DNA of 64,000 bases from Agrobacterium tumefaciens (GCF_013318015.2 NZ_CP115841.1:1116001-1180000); one strand, 5' to 3'. Positions 1 to 7,695 are shown, numbered from the stretch's first letter. Numbers and translations: made by a program. Notes: generated from the letters alone by a model not told the origin.

Positions 1-419
1 CATGTGTTTCGGATTGCGTGGCGGCTTGCCATTAAGCCTTCGTCGCATGCAGATAGTCGAACGTGTTCTCCGATCCGGCAAAGCGAAGATGCAAGAGCTT
101 GCCGCAGCGTCTCCTTGGCGACAGAGATCCGGTGCAACTCGATCAGCTTCTCCCGCGCCAGCGTCGGGCCGAAATCCAGATAGCGTTCGCGGATCAGATC
201 CAGCGCCGCATTGCGAAACTCCTCGCTGTGGCGCCGATTGCTTGGCCGCGCTCGCTTCTTCGAAACCAGACCGGCCGCACCAGAGTGGTCATAGGCCTGC
301 AGCAGCCTGTGCACCTGACTTCGGCTGAGGCCAAGCAGTTCAGCGGCCTGGACGACGCACAGGCGCTGATCACGGATCTTCTGAATAACTTCGAGGCGAT
401 GCAATTCTTTCTGCGACAT
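1..419 (-). pseudogene. Broken IS1202-like transposase fragment with internal deletion
   Basis: From ATG at 419 the minus strand reads MSQKELHRLEVIQKI, a helix-turn-helix stretch (LLGLSRSQVHRLL), then ERYLDFGPTLAREKL and SVAKETLRQ. These align closely with the first 120 residues of the intact transposase at 726-2099. At about 103 the homology jumps. In another frame, GKLLHLRFAGSENTFDYL (103 down to about 50) matches the intact protein's GKLMQLRF region about 60 residues further on, and a TAA follows at 34-32. The sequence between, including the first catalytic Asp, is missing. This is an internal deletion with frameshift, so the gene is dead. The original frame itself stays open to the window edge. 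Confidence 0.75.
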
Positions 420-579
420 GGTGATCAAACAGGACATGACGACTCCGACCGCACATGGTCTCGACCAGGTTGATGGTCGTCATCCTTGCTCCCAACGTTG
501 GCATTGACCAGAACATCGAGAGGCGAGACTGTCGCATCTCTAACTGGCCCAACTGTCGCATTACTAAATAGCCGCTACA
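1..579 (-). mobile_element. Remnant of an IS1202-like insertion sequence (truncated by the window edge)
   Basis: Read on the minus strand, this begins at 579 with TGTAGC, as the neighbouring complete element does. It then carries two copies of a GCGACAGT-type repeat (around 530-562) in the place where IS1202-family ends have doubled subterminal repeats. A transposase N-terminus follows from 419 downward. The gene is broken (separate entry) and the other end lies outside the window. Its outer end abuts the ATACGA sequence that is the target duplication of the next element, so both elements used essentially the same target beside the dif-like site. Family assignment rests on similarity to the adjacent intact transposase. 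Confidence 0.65.
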
Positions 580-584
580 TACGA
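579..584. repeat. Left target-site duplication, ATACGA
   Basis: This six-base direct repeat immediately precedes the TGT terminus at 585 and is repeated exactly at 2185-2190, just after the other terminus. Confidence 0.75.
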
Positions 585-634
585 TGTGGCGGGAGAGTTG
601 AAATGTCCGCCGGTTTGCAAAGTAGAAATGTCCG
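585..634 (+). repeat. Left inverted repeat of the IS1202-family element
   Basis: TGTGGCGGGAGAGTTGAAA starts the element and AAATGTCC occurs twice (about 598-606 and 624-632). The second copy is preceded by GCAAAGTAG. The layout matches the opposite end read in reverse. Confidence 0.75.
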
Positions 635-725
635 ATCAGCCCCGATCTGAGCGGCTGATCCCGATTGCAAGATCAGATCGGGGCTGGTGGTAAACACACC
701 TCTTCGGCTTTAGCGTTGAGACGCC

Positions 726-2099
726 TCACTCAGCAGCCTGCTGCCGCGACAGCGCCTTCTTTCGCCGCGAAATTACAGCCGGATCGTTGGTGAAGTCTTT
801 GCGGCGACCGGGTCCACGAACGCGTTTGACATAACCATTCTTGTCGCTGTTGCTCTTCACCTCAGGTTTTGCCTGCGCGTCCTGGCGTTCTTTGATATAG
901 GCCAAAACATCGCCGAGCCGCTTGTTCTCGGTGATCGCCGCATGCGTCACCCGCTGATCCTTGGCAAACACCGTGTAGGGCAGGTAATGCCCTTTCCAGC
1001 GCACATCCATTCGGCCATCGGCATAGGCGTAGGTCTCGACATATTTGCCAACAAGGCCACGCGTGACGTCGCTTTCTTCCAGCATGATCCGCTGTCGCTC
1101 ATAGGAAAATGTCAGCTGCGATCCGACATAACGCTGTTCTCGCTTGCAGAGGATCTCTTTCAATCGATCCGACGCCAGGTTCATCGGTCGATGCAAATCC
1201 TCGGATCGGGCAGGGCAAACCGCAAAACGGGCGTTGTAGTCCTCCATAAAGCCGGGCAAAAAAGCATTGCCAGCCTCCATGCTGTCGATGCCAGCCAACC
1301 GCAATTCCTTGACCAGACGGTCCTGAAGCGTCCGGTTCATCCGCTCAACGCGACCTTTGGCCTGGCTCGAATTTGCACAGAGAATTTCTATATTTAGCTC
1401 GCAAAGCGCTCGCCCGAACTGCGTCATGCCCTGACCACCTCTGGCATCCTTCTTTGCCACCCGAAACACCGAATGTTTGTCGGAATAAAAGGCAATCGGC
1501 GCGCCGTGGCACTGGAGATAGAGCTCCAATGCCTCGAAGTAAGTGAAGGCACTTTCGGACCGCACAAAGCGCAATTGCATCAGCTTGCCGGTCGCGTCAT
1601 CAACGAACACCAGCAGTGAGCAGGGTGGTCCGCGATCCTCAAACCAACGATGCTTCGACCCATCAATCTGCACCAGTTCGCCATAGGCCTCGCGTCGCAA
1701 CCGTGGCCGATGAAACGTCCGGCGCTGCTTGCGCGACAGCCAAATGCCAGCATCGACCATCCAGTTGCGCACCGTCTCGCGCGACACAGACAAGCCATCG
1801 CGCTCAGCCAGCTTCTCCGTCGCCAATGTCGGCCCAAAATCCGCATAACGTTCCCGAACCAGCGCCACCGCATAATCACGAACCCCGTCACTGATCCGGT
1901 TGTTGGACGGCCGGCCGATCGCCTTGTGCCGGATCGACGCAGCGCCGCCACTCCGTATTCGGTCCAGCAGCCGACGCACCTGGCGCTCACTCAGATCAAG
2001 AACATGCGCCGCAGACACCGTCGTCATCCGCCCGGAAACAACCTTCGACAAAACCTCGATCCGCTGCAGATCGCGCTCGCTCATCGCTATCAATCCCAT
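726..2099 (-). CDS. IS1202-family DDE transposase
   Basis: An intact transposase of about 457 residues. The N-terminus has a helix-turn-helix (LDLSERQVRRLLDRI), followed by a second winged-helix-like region (FGPTLATEKL, SVSRETVRNW). An RNase H-fold catalytic core carries the DDE triad: Asp in QIDGSKHRW (about residue 146), Asp in FYSDKHSVFR (about 207) and Glu in KGRVERMNRTL (about 252). The C-terminus is basic. Start 2099 was chosen because GGGAG sits about 8 bases upstream; ATG 2084 (MSERDLQRIE) or an earlier codon at 2120 are alternatives. It is the only gene of the element and would act on the doubled repeats at both ends. No frameshift or stop was seen, so it is probably active. Confidence 0.9.
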   Translation of the reverse strand: MGLIAMSERDLQRIEVLSKVVSGRMTTVSAAHVLDLSERQVRRLLDRIRSGGAASIRHKAIGRPSNNRISDGVRDYAVALVRERYADFGPTLATEKLAERDGLSVSRETVRNWMVDAGIWLSRKQRRTFHRPRLRREAYGELVQIDGSKHRWFEDRGPPCSLLVFVDDATGKLMQLRFVRSESAFTYFEALELYLQCHGAPIAFYSDKHSVFRVAKKDARGGQGMTQFGRALCELNIEILCANSSQAKGRVERMNRTLQDRLVKELRLAGIDSMEAGNAFLPGFMEDYNARFAVCPARSEDLHRPMNLASDRLKEILCKREQRYVGSQLTFSYERQRIMLEESDVTRGLVGKYVETYAYADGRMDVRWKGHYLPYTVFAKDQRVTHAAITENKRLGDVLAYIKERQDAQAKPEVKSNSDKNGYVKRVRGPGRRKDFTNDPAVISRRKKALSRQQAAE

Positions 2100-2136
2100 C
2101 TGCAATCTCCCAGATGCCAATCAGACCCGGGGAGTG

Positions 2137-2184
2137 TGACATTCCAACTTTGCAGAAACAGGACACTTTAACTTTGCGGCTACA
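2137..2184 (-). repeat. Right inverted repeat of the IS1202-family element
   Basis: Read inward from 2184: TGTAGCCGCAAAGTTAAAG, then TGTCC, then GCAAAGTTGGAATGTCA. It matches the left end in the TGT tip, the AGTT(A/G)AA(A/G)TGTCC block and the second GCAAAGT...AATGTC block, with several mismatches. Confidence 0.75.
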
Positions 2185-2190
2185 ATACGA
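2185..2190. repeat. Right target-site duplication, ATACGA
   Basis: An exact copy of 579-584 directly after the element, lying between the element and the XerC-type arm. Confidence 0.75.
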
Positions 2191-2218
2191 TAATCGCATA
2201 AGATAGATTATGGAACTT
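2191..2218 (+). other. dif: Putative dif site (XerC/XerD chromosome dimer resolution site)
   Basis: This has the 11-6-11 architecture of bacterial dif. The left arm TAATCGCATAA (2191-2201) contains the conserved XerC core CGCATAA. A six-base centre GATAGA follows (2202-2207). The right arm TTATGGAACTT (2208-2218) contains the XerD core TTATG. In Escherichia coli the same cores flank TGTATA. Two IS1202-family elements, a family known to target dif/pdif, end beside its XerC side, which supports the call independently. If correct, the window lies at the replication terminus. Octamers of the FtsK-orienting KOPS type (GGGNAGGG) seen by eye also point toward it from both sides. No xer gene is in the window, as expected for a chromosomal dif. 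Confidence 0.8.
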
Positions 2219-2734
2219 ATTCTGGTTTAAATGTCTTGGATTTTCAGTCCAAATGACCCTTTAGGCAACCTTCAGAACTCGTTTTGAACCTTATCTGGTT
2301 GTCGCGTTATCGCACTGGGTCGAAGCGTAACGCATCCTTTCGCTCTAAACAAAACACCACTCAATTTCCGCCTCACATTATTGCCTCAAGCGATACTGAT
2401 GGAGGTCGCTCTTGCTGCCGAGTATGTCTCGTCGGTCGGTAAGCAGGCTATGATCTTCAACCACATCTACATTGTACGGTTGATCAGTATTGAGCTTGCT
2501 GACGTCAATCGGCGCGGTGCACATCGCCGTTTCCTTCAACAGCGAAAATGGCGACAGCAAAACCCATATCTATGACCCAGAACGCCAAGGCGGTCCGCTA
2601 TTAGAAGAGCCGGTAAGGCGGCGTGACGACGCAACCATCGCTGAGAAGACGGCGTCACCCTCGCCCGTTTCTCGACCTTACACCAGGTGACGTCAGACCC
2701 GGGCCCTTCGCGGCGAGATACACGATTGTGAACC
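2219..2734. other. Gene-poor stretch between the dif-like site and a LysR gene
   Basis: About 500 bases with no convincing long reading frame. It contains one possible 48-codon minus-strand frame (separate entry) and no recognised repeat, IS end or RNA. Confidence 0.5.
2378..2524 (-). CDS. Possible 48-residue protein of unknown function
   Basis: A small frame starting MCTAPIDVSKLN, preceded by AAGGA about 7 bases upstream of ATG. The peptide is acidic and polar (DVVEDHSLLTDRRD) with no membrane segment or recognised motif. It could be a genuine small gene or the tail of something decayed near the terminus. There is no support beyond the ribosome binding site. Confidence 0.25.
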   Translation of the reverse strand: MCTAPIDVSKLNTDQPYNVDVVEDHSLLTDRRDILGSKSDLHQYRLRQ

Positions 2735-3631
2735 CTAAGGCGTTTTCCAGGTCTTCAACAGCATTTCCACGAATTTCTCCGCGGCGGGAGATAAGGCGCT
2801 GCTTCTTCTTTGCACGATACCGATGGTTCGGGAGACCACGGGATTAACGATCGGCCGCGTAACGAGGAAAGGATGGTCATCCTGTGGGGTAGCCAGTCGC
2901 GGCAACACGGAAATCCCCAACCCAGCCTCCACCAGGCCAAGCGACGTATTGAGATGGGTCACCTCGTAGAACCAGTTCAGCTTTAGATTGTGCCGCGCGA
3001 GTGCGCCATCCAGAAGCGTTCTATTGCCGCTGGAGCGATCGACGACAACCAGCGGGTAAGGCTCCAGTTGATTCCATTGGATCGTTTCGAAAGCCGCCAG
3101 AGGATGGTCTTTCCGCATCGCCAGCACAAATGGGTCATCGATGAGAGGTTCGAATGCCAGGTCTGGATCAGAATTACCCATGAGGTTTATCCCGAACTCC
3201 ACCTCGCCCCGCGCAACCGCCTGCAGCCCCTCGTTTGCCGTAAGGTCTCTGATACGCAGCCTAATATGCGGATATTGCTTGCTAAATGTTTTGATCACGG
3301 TGGGTAGAAAATAAAACGCTGCGGTTGGAACGCAGGCCATCGTGATGAGGCCGCGCCGATGTGCACCATCTTTCATCGCAAAAAGCGATCCGTCGAACTC
3401 TTCCAGCATGCGCCGGACAAGCGGCATTACCTCCTGACCCATCGCTGTCGGGGCAACGTGGCGTGTGGTCCTTTCCAAGAGTGGCGCGCCAATGGCCTGT
3501 TCCAGTTTCTGGATGCGCCGGGTAAGCGCCGGTTGCGAAATATGCAACGCGTCGGCAGCCCTATGAAAACTTTCAAGCTCAACTACTGCTTGAAATGCTC
3601 TTAGATCCAGAATTTCGCAATTGATGCTCAT
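2735..3631 (-). CDS. LysR-family transcriptional regulator
   Basis: 298 residues, the usual LysR length. The winged helix-turn-helix is at residues 8-65 (SFHRAADALHISQPALTRRI, then LLERTTRHVAPTAMG). The effector-binding domain runs from about 90 to 295. It is transcribed divergently from the PrpF-like gene at 3737 with a 105-base gap, the classic arrangement for a LysR protein controlling its neighbour. It probably regulates the tautomerase and ABC importer in response to their substrate, which cannot be named from sequence. A GCTCATAT-type direct repeat covers its start codon (separate entry), suggesting autoregulation. Confidence 0.9.
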   Translation of the reverse strand: MSINCEILDLRAFQAVVELESFHRAADALHISQPALTRRIQKLEQAIGAPLLERTTRHVAPTAMGQEVMPLVRRMLEEFDGSLFAMKDGAHRRGLITMACVPTAAFYFLPTVIKTFSKQYPHIRLRIRDLTANEGLQAVARGEVEFGINLMGNSDPDLAFEPLIDDPFVLAMRKDHPLAAFETIQWNQLEPYPLVVVDRSSGNRTLLDGALARHNLKLNWFYEVTHLNTSLGLVEAGLGISVLPRLATPQDDHPFLVTRPIVNPVVSRTIGIVQRRSSALSPAAEKFVEMLLKTWKTP

Positions 3632-3695
3632 ATCGCAATAATACCTCCGAACATTGCATTTAACAGATTAGATTCTTTTGCTCATATTGCAACAA
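3626..3695. promoter_or_regulatory. Divergent promoter region with a 16-bp direct repeat, candidate LysR operator
   Basis: GCTCATATCGCAATAA (3626-3641) and GCTCATATTGCAACAA (3680-3695) match at 14 of 16 positions. They lie 54 bases apart in the space between the LysR gene and the PrpF-like gene, and the first overlaps the LysR start codon. Spaced recognition and activation sites are typical of LysR regulators, but the assignment is inference from position. Confidence 0.45.
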
Positions 3696-3736
3696 CAAGG
3701 CGGATTGATCCACCAAATGCAAGATTGAGGCGATAA

Positions 3737-4819
3737 ATGAACGACCTGCTTAAGATACCCTGTGTGCTGATGCGCGGCGGAACATCTCGTGGACCGTTCT
3801 TCCTGGCGTCTGACCTTCCGCGTAATCGAGCGGAACGGGATGCGGCACTTTTGTCCATCATGGGTTCCGGTCATCCGCTGCAGATCGACGGGATAGGAGG
3901 CGGCAATCCGGTCACCTCGAAAGTGGCGATCATAGGTCCTTCCACCGTCGAAGGCGCAGACATCGACTATCTGTTCGCACAGGTTCGTACCGACAGGCAG
4001 TATGTCGACTATTCGCCCAATTGCGGAAATATGCTGGCCGCGGTCGGTCCCTTTGCGATCGAAGCTGGACTTGTCGAGGCTCGGGGAAGCGATACCGTGG
4101 TTCGCATCCACAACGTGAACACCGGAAAATTGATCGAGGCAAAGGTGCCGACGCGTGGTCGCGAAGTAATTTATCTCGGAGACGCATCCATCGACGGCGT
4201 TCCGGGTCTGGCTGCACCGATCGCCCTGACTTTCGTGGATGCGGCGGGTGCGAAAACCGGAAAACTGTTGCCCACCGGAAACCCTGTCGACACGGTTGAG
4301 GGAATAGATGTGACGGCGATAGACTGCGCAATTCCGATGGTCCTCATGCGTGCGGGAGACCTCGGCGTCACGGGATATGAAGATCCGCAGACCCTGACTT
4401 CCAATAGCGATCTCATCGAACGATTGACCCGCATTCGCATTCAGGCAGGCAAATTGATGGGGATGGGGGATGTAACGGATATGGTCATACCAAAACCCGT
4501 GATCGTAGCGCCGGCACGCAAGGGAGGCACTCTGTCTGTCCGGTACTTCATGCCCAATGAGTGCCACCCTGCCCTGGCAACGACCGGCGCCGTTGGCATA
4601 GCAACCGCAGCGATCACGGAAGGCTCCGTGGCATTTGAACAAGCGGGAAATCGGTCTGTTCCGACCCAGATCTGCATCGAGCATCCCGCCGGTCGGCTGG
4701 ACGTGCAACTTGAGATGCGGAACGGAGCAATAACAGCCGGGCTTGTGAGAACGGCCCGCAGACTTTTCGAAGGCTTTGCCTTCGCCAAGCCAAACGCTGC
4801 GATTGAAGACGCAGCCTAG
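3737..4819 (+). CDS. PrpF-family isomerase, 4-oxalomesaconate tautomerase-like
   Basis: 360 residues, PrpF/AcnD-accessory superfamily (diaminopimelate epimerase-like fold). Family marks are LMRGGTSRGPFF near the N-terminus, the IDGIGGGNPVTSKVA loop and the CGNM motif (NYSPNCGNMLAAVGPFA; here SPNCGNM near residue 95). The closest group known to me is GalD, which interconverts keto and enol forms of 4-oxalomesaconate in gallate/protocatechuate 4,5-cleavage. Other members isomerise 2-methylaconitate or methylitaconate. GAGGCG six bases before ATG supports the start. No other aromatic ring-cleavage gene is nearby, so the substrate remains open. It is followed by an importer that may bring in the acid it isomerises. 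Confidence 0.82.
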   Translation: MNDLLKIPCVLMRGGTSRGPFFLASDLPRNRAERDAALLSIMGSGHPLQIDGIGGGNPVTSKVAIIGPSTVEGADIDYLFAQVRTDRQYVDYSPNCGNMLAAVGPFAIEAGLVEARGSDTVVRIHNVNTGKLIEAKVPTRGREVIYLGDASIDGVPGLAAPIALTFVDAAGAKTGKLLPTGNPVDTVEGIDVTAIDCAIPMVLMRAGDLGVTGYEDPQTLTSNSDLIERLTRIRIQAGKLMGMGDVTDMVIPKPVIVAPARKGGTLSVRYFMPNECHPALATTGAVGIATAAITEGSVAFEQAGNRSVPTQICIEHPAGRLDVQLEMRNGAITAGLVRTARRLFEGFAFAKPNAAIEDAA

Positions 4820-4867
4820 ACAAAGCCATACTGGCTCAAAACATAGCAAAACTGGGAGGAGACCCTC

Positions 4868-5869
4868 ATGCGTAAATACTTGCTTGCAACAGCGGCGCTC
4901 TGTGCGCTGGCAGCGTCGGCAAATGCAGAATCTGTCAGAATGAGTGTTGGTTCGTACAACCTCAACAACCTGCCTTTTCCGGTGGCGGCCAGCCTCGGCT
5001 TCTACAAGGACGAGGGCCTTGAGGTGACGACCGAGAACTTTGCCCAAGGCGGTTCGAAAGTCCTGCAGGCGCTCGTCGCAGGGTCCACGGATGTAGCCGT
5101 CGGTTTCTACGATCACACGATCCAGATGCAGTCCCAGAACAAGCACGTGGTTGGCTTCGTTCAGCTTGCCCGCAATTCCGGGCTGGTTCTCGCAGGAAAG
5201 AACGATACAGACTTCGATCCGGCAAAACCTGAAACCATCAAGGGCAAAAAGGTCGGGATCACCTCGCCCGGGTCTTCGTCCGATTTCTTCATTCGTTATT
5301 ACATGAAGCAGCACAATCTGAGCGACAACGACATCGCCATCATCGGCGTTGGCTCCGGCGCTGCTGCTGTTGCCGCTCTGCAGCAGGGCAAGATTGACCT
5401 ATTGGTCAATTACGATCCGGCTGCGACGATCGTGGTTGAGCGTGGTCTTGGCAAGATTTTGATCGATGCCCGCAGCGATCAGGGCGCCAAGGACGTCTAC
5501 GGCGGGATCTACCCCACCTCCGTCTTGTATGCGACGCAGGAATACATCGATGCACATCCCGAGGTGATCCAGAAGGTTACCAATGCCACGGTAAAGGCGC
5601 TGCATTGGATGAAGGAGCATTCGGCCGAGGAAATCGTTGCAAAGCTTCCCGATGATTTCGTGTCCGGCGACAAGCAGACCTACATCAAGGCCGTCGAAGC
5701 CGCCAAGGCGATCTTCTCCGAAGATGGAACCTTCAACCAGGCCGATCTGGAAACCCCGTTGGCGGTTTTGAAAAGCTTCAACGACGCGGTCGCGAAGGCC
5801 ACGATCGATCTCAACACGACCTACACCAACAAGTTCGTCGAGGCTGCGGCTTCGAAGGGCGTAAACTGA
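4868..5869 (+). CDS. ABC transporter periplasmic substrate-binding protein, NMT1/SsuA-TauA type
   Basis: 333 residues with a clear Sec signal peptide (MRKYLLATAALCALAASANA, cleavage about residue 20). The mature part has the NMT1/THI5-like fold, with NNLPFPVAASLGFYKDEGLEV near its start and the GKKVGITSPGSSSDFF loop in the middle. A strong GGGAGGAG ribosome site precedes ATG. This class feeds importers of sulfonates, nitrate, pyrimidines, phthalates and other small anions. The genes for the ATPase and permease follow at once, so it is the recognition subunit of a complete importer. The pairing with a PrpF-type isomerase suggests a di- or tricarboxylate or aromatic acid. Confidence 0.88.
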   Translation: MRKYLLATAALCALAASANAESVRMSVGSYNLNNLPFPVAASLGFYKDEGLEVTTENFAQGGSKVLQALVAGSTDVAVGFYDHTIQMQSQNKHVVGFVQLARNSGLVLAGKNDTDFDPAKPETIKGKKVGITSPGSSSDFFIRYYMKQHNLSDNDIAIIGVGSGAAAVAALQQGKIDLLVNYDPAATIVVERGLGKILIDARSDQGAKDVYGGIYPTSVLYATQEYIDAHPEVIQKVTNATVKALHWMKEHSAEEIVAKLPDDFVSGDKQTYIKAVEAAKAIFSEDGTFNQADLETPLAVLKSFNDAVAKATIDLNTTYTNKFVEAAASKGVN

Positions 5870-5878
5870 GGGTCTTCA

Positions 5879-6700
5879 ATGTCTTTGCCAATTAGAAAGT
5901 TAGAACCCGTGGCGGAACTCAATCTTCAGCCAATGGTGGCAATCGAGAACGTAACAATGGCCTTTGGCGCGTTCGTTGCGGTCCAGGATGTGAACCTGAA
6001 AGTTGGAGATGGTGAGTTTCTCTCGATTGTCGGCCCAACCGGATGCGGAAAGTCCACCATTCTCAATGCCATCGCGGGTTTGCTGAAACCGGCGCAGGGA
6101 AAGGTCTCCATCGATGGTTCGGCCGTGCAGGGCGTGCAGAACAACATTGGATATCTCTTCCAGCAGGATGCGCTGCTTCCCTGGAAAACGGCCTATCAGA
6201 ATGTCGAGCTTGGCTTGCTGTTCCGCGGCGTATCCGAACATGAGCGCCGTACCAAAGTTCTGGCCTGGCTGGAAAAAGTTGGCCTGAAGGGGTTTGAAGA
6301 GCGCTTTCCGCATCAACTTTCAGGCGGACAGCGCAAACGTGTCCAGATGGCGCAGGCGCTTATAACCGAGCCGAAGGTCATCCTGATGGACGAGCCCTTC
6401 TCCGCACTCGACATTCACACGCGCCACCTCATGCAGAATGAACTCCTGAGATTGTGGCAAGAGGATCGCCGTGCAGTGGTCATGATCACGCACGATCTCG
6501 AAGAGGCGATTGCACTCGGGGACCGTGTTGTCGTCCTTGCTGCCGGCCCCAAGAGCCGGGTTATCGAGAGCTTCCCGGTTGATCTGGAACGGCCCCGCAA
6601 CGTGGCCGAAATCAAGCTCGATCCGAAATTCATGACCCTATATCGCGATATATGGGCGTCTTTGCGCGGCGAAGTGGAGAAAAGCTATGCAAGCCGTTAA
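5879..6700 (+). CDS. ABC transporter ATP-binding protein, SsuB/TauB type
   Basis: 273 residues. Walker A GPTGCGKST at 52-60, Q-loop near 95 (LFQQDALLPW), signature LSGGQ at 147-151, Walker B VILMDEP at 167-173, H-loop in ITHDLEEA. The family usually covers about 250 residues; the first 18 or so here are an extra leader. It energises the importer formed with the genes on either side. Its end overlaps the permease gene by 14 bases, indicating translational coupling. Confidence 0.93.
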   Translation: MSLPIRKLEPVAELNLQPMVAIENVTMAFGAFVAVQDVNLKVGDGEFLSIVGPTGCGKSTILNAIAGLLKPAQGKVSIDGSAVQGVQNNIGYLFQQDALLPWKTAYQNVELGLLFRGVSEHERRTKVLAWLEKVGLKGFEERFPHQLSGGQRKRVQMAQALITEPKVILMDEPFSALDIHTRHLMQNELLRLWQEDRRAVVMITHDLEEAIALGDRVVVLAAGPKSRVIESFPVDLERPRNVAEIKLDPKFMTLYRDIWASLRGEVEKSYASR

Positions 6701-7463
6701 TGTTCGCATCATCCAGATCGTGCTTCTGGTCGTGCTTCTGGGTGGGTGGCAACTCGGGGTAAGCTCCGGGGCGATCGACCGCTTCTTCTTCCCGGCACCC
6801 ATCGACATCGTCAAGCAGGTCATCACCTGGGTTGCCGATGCCGGCTTTTACAAACATGTCGGTATCACCTTGAGTGAAACGGTTCTCGGTTACCTCATCG
6901 GTACAGGTCTCGGCGTCGGCGCCGGTGTCTGGCTGGGCCTCAGTCCCTTTGTGGCCCGTGTGTTGGATCCGTTCATCAAGGCCGTGAATGCCATCCCGCG
7001 TGTGGTCCTCGCGCCAATTTTCGTCCTTTGGCTGGGGCTTGGCCTCTGGTCAAAGGTCGCTCTTGCGGTCACCCTCGTCTTCTTCGTGACGTTCTTCAAC
7101 GCCATGCAAGGTGTTCGCGAAGTGAACCCCGTCGTGCTTTCCAACACGCGCATTCTCGGTGCAAAGCGCTCTGATCTCTTGCGTCATGTTTATTTTCCGG
7201 CGGCAGCCAGCTGGATTCTGTCGTCGCTGCGCACATCCGTCGGATTTGCGGTGGTTGGCGCGATCATCGGCGAATATCTCGGGTCTTCCGCAGGCCTCGG
7301 TTACCTGATCGCCCGTTCTGAAGGTAACTTCGACGCGGTCGGCGTTTTCGCCGGTATCATCATTCTCGCCATTTTTGTTCTCGTCATCGATCTCATTCTC
7401 GATGTCGCCGAAAGAAAGCTGATCACCTGGAGGCCGAACGCGGGCGAAGAACGGCCTGCTTGA
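6687..7463 (+). CDS. ABC transporter permease, SsuC/TauC type
   Basis: 258 residues with about six hydrophobic segments and the binding-protein-dependent transport signature region (GAKRSDLLRHVYFPAAASWI) that contacts the ATPase. It starts inside the end of the ATPase gene and ends shortly before an intrinsic terminator, so it closes the operon 3737-7463. Inner membrane protein; one gene implies a homodimeric pore. Confidence 0.92.
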   Translation: MQAVNVRIIQIVLLVVLLGGWQLGVSSGAIDRFFFPAPIDIVKQVITWVADAGFYKHVGITLSETVLGYLIGTGLGVGAGVWLGLSPFVARVLDPFIKAVNAIPRVVLAPIFVLWLGLGLWSKVALAVTLVFFVTFFNAMQGVREVNPVVLSNTRILGAKRSDLLRHVYFPAAASWILSSLRTSVGFAVVGAIIGEYLGSSAGLGYLIARSEGNFDAVGVFAGIIILAIFVLVIDLILDVAERKLITWRPNAGEERPA

Positions 7464-7489
7464 GGTTTCGACCCAGTCTCACATCAAGC

Positions 7490-7516
7490 GGGGCGGCCAG
7501 TTGGTCGCCCCGTTTT
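7490..7516 (+). terminator. Rho-independent terminator after the importer operon
   Basis: GGGGCGGCCA (7490-7499) pairs with TGGTCGCCCC (7502-7511) and is followed by GTTTTTG. It ends the plus-strand operon. Confidence 0.85.
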
Positions 7517-7695
7517 TGTTCTACTGACGTCATCAGGCCGATCTCTCGGCTATCGGAAGCCGGCAGACCTGCTCTCGGAAAATATGCAAAAAGATCGTGG
7601 ATCCCCTACCCTGTAAAACAGAAATAATTCACTTTGTCGTTGGAACCAAATTCCCATTCAAACATTTTAGGGGACCGTTACCTTCAGGACCCTGC

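Larger units (their letters stand above)
585..2184 (-). mobile_element. Complete IS1202-family (ISNCY/IS1202 group) insertion sequence, 1600 bp
   Basis: The element runs from TGTGGCGGGAGAGTTGAAA (585 on) to the complement of TGTAGCCGCAAAGTTAAAG (2184 inward), with imperfect terminal inverted repeats and an ATACGA duplication on both sides. Each end holds two copies of a GCAAAGTT-x-AAATGTCC-like subrepeat, presumably transposase binding sites. It encodes one DDE transposase on the minus strand. The right end lies six bases from the XerC-type arm of a dif-like site. IS1202-family elements related to ISAjo2 are known to insert a few bases from XerC sites of dif and pdif. Everything needed for mobility appears intact. 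Confidence 0.88.

Noticed and set aside
1..2218. A genomic island or integrated plasmid bounded by IS elements
   Set aside because: Only two IS1202-family elements are present, with no cargo genes, integrase or attachment repeats; the dif-like site explains their position.
3668..5314. A 548-codon open frame on the minus strand opposite the PrpF-like and binding-protein genes
   Set aside because: The plus-strand genes have family motifs, ribosome sites and a signal peptide; the antisense frame is Cys/Arg/His rich without recognisable domains, as expected of a shadow.
7643..7667. GGAAC-N16-CATT before the LOV kinase as an EcfG promoter
   Set aside because: The second element is CATT instead of CGTT; unlike the two exact matches it is too weak to call.
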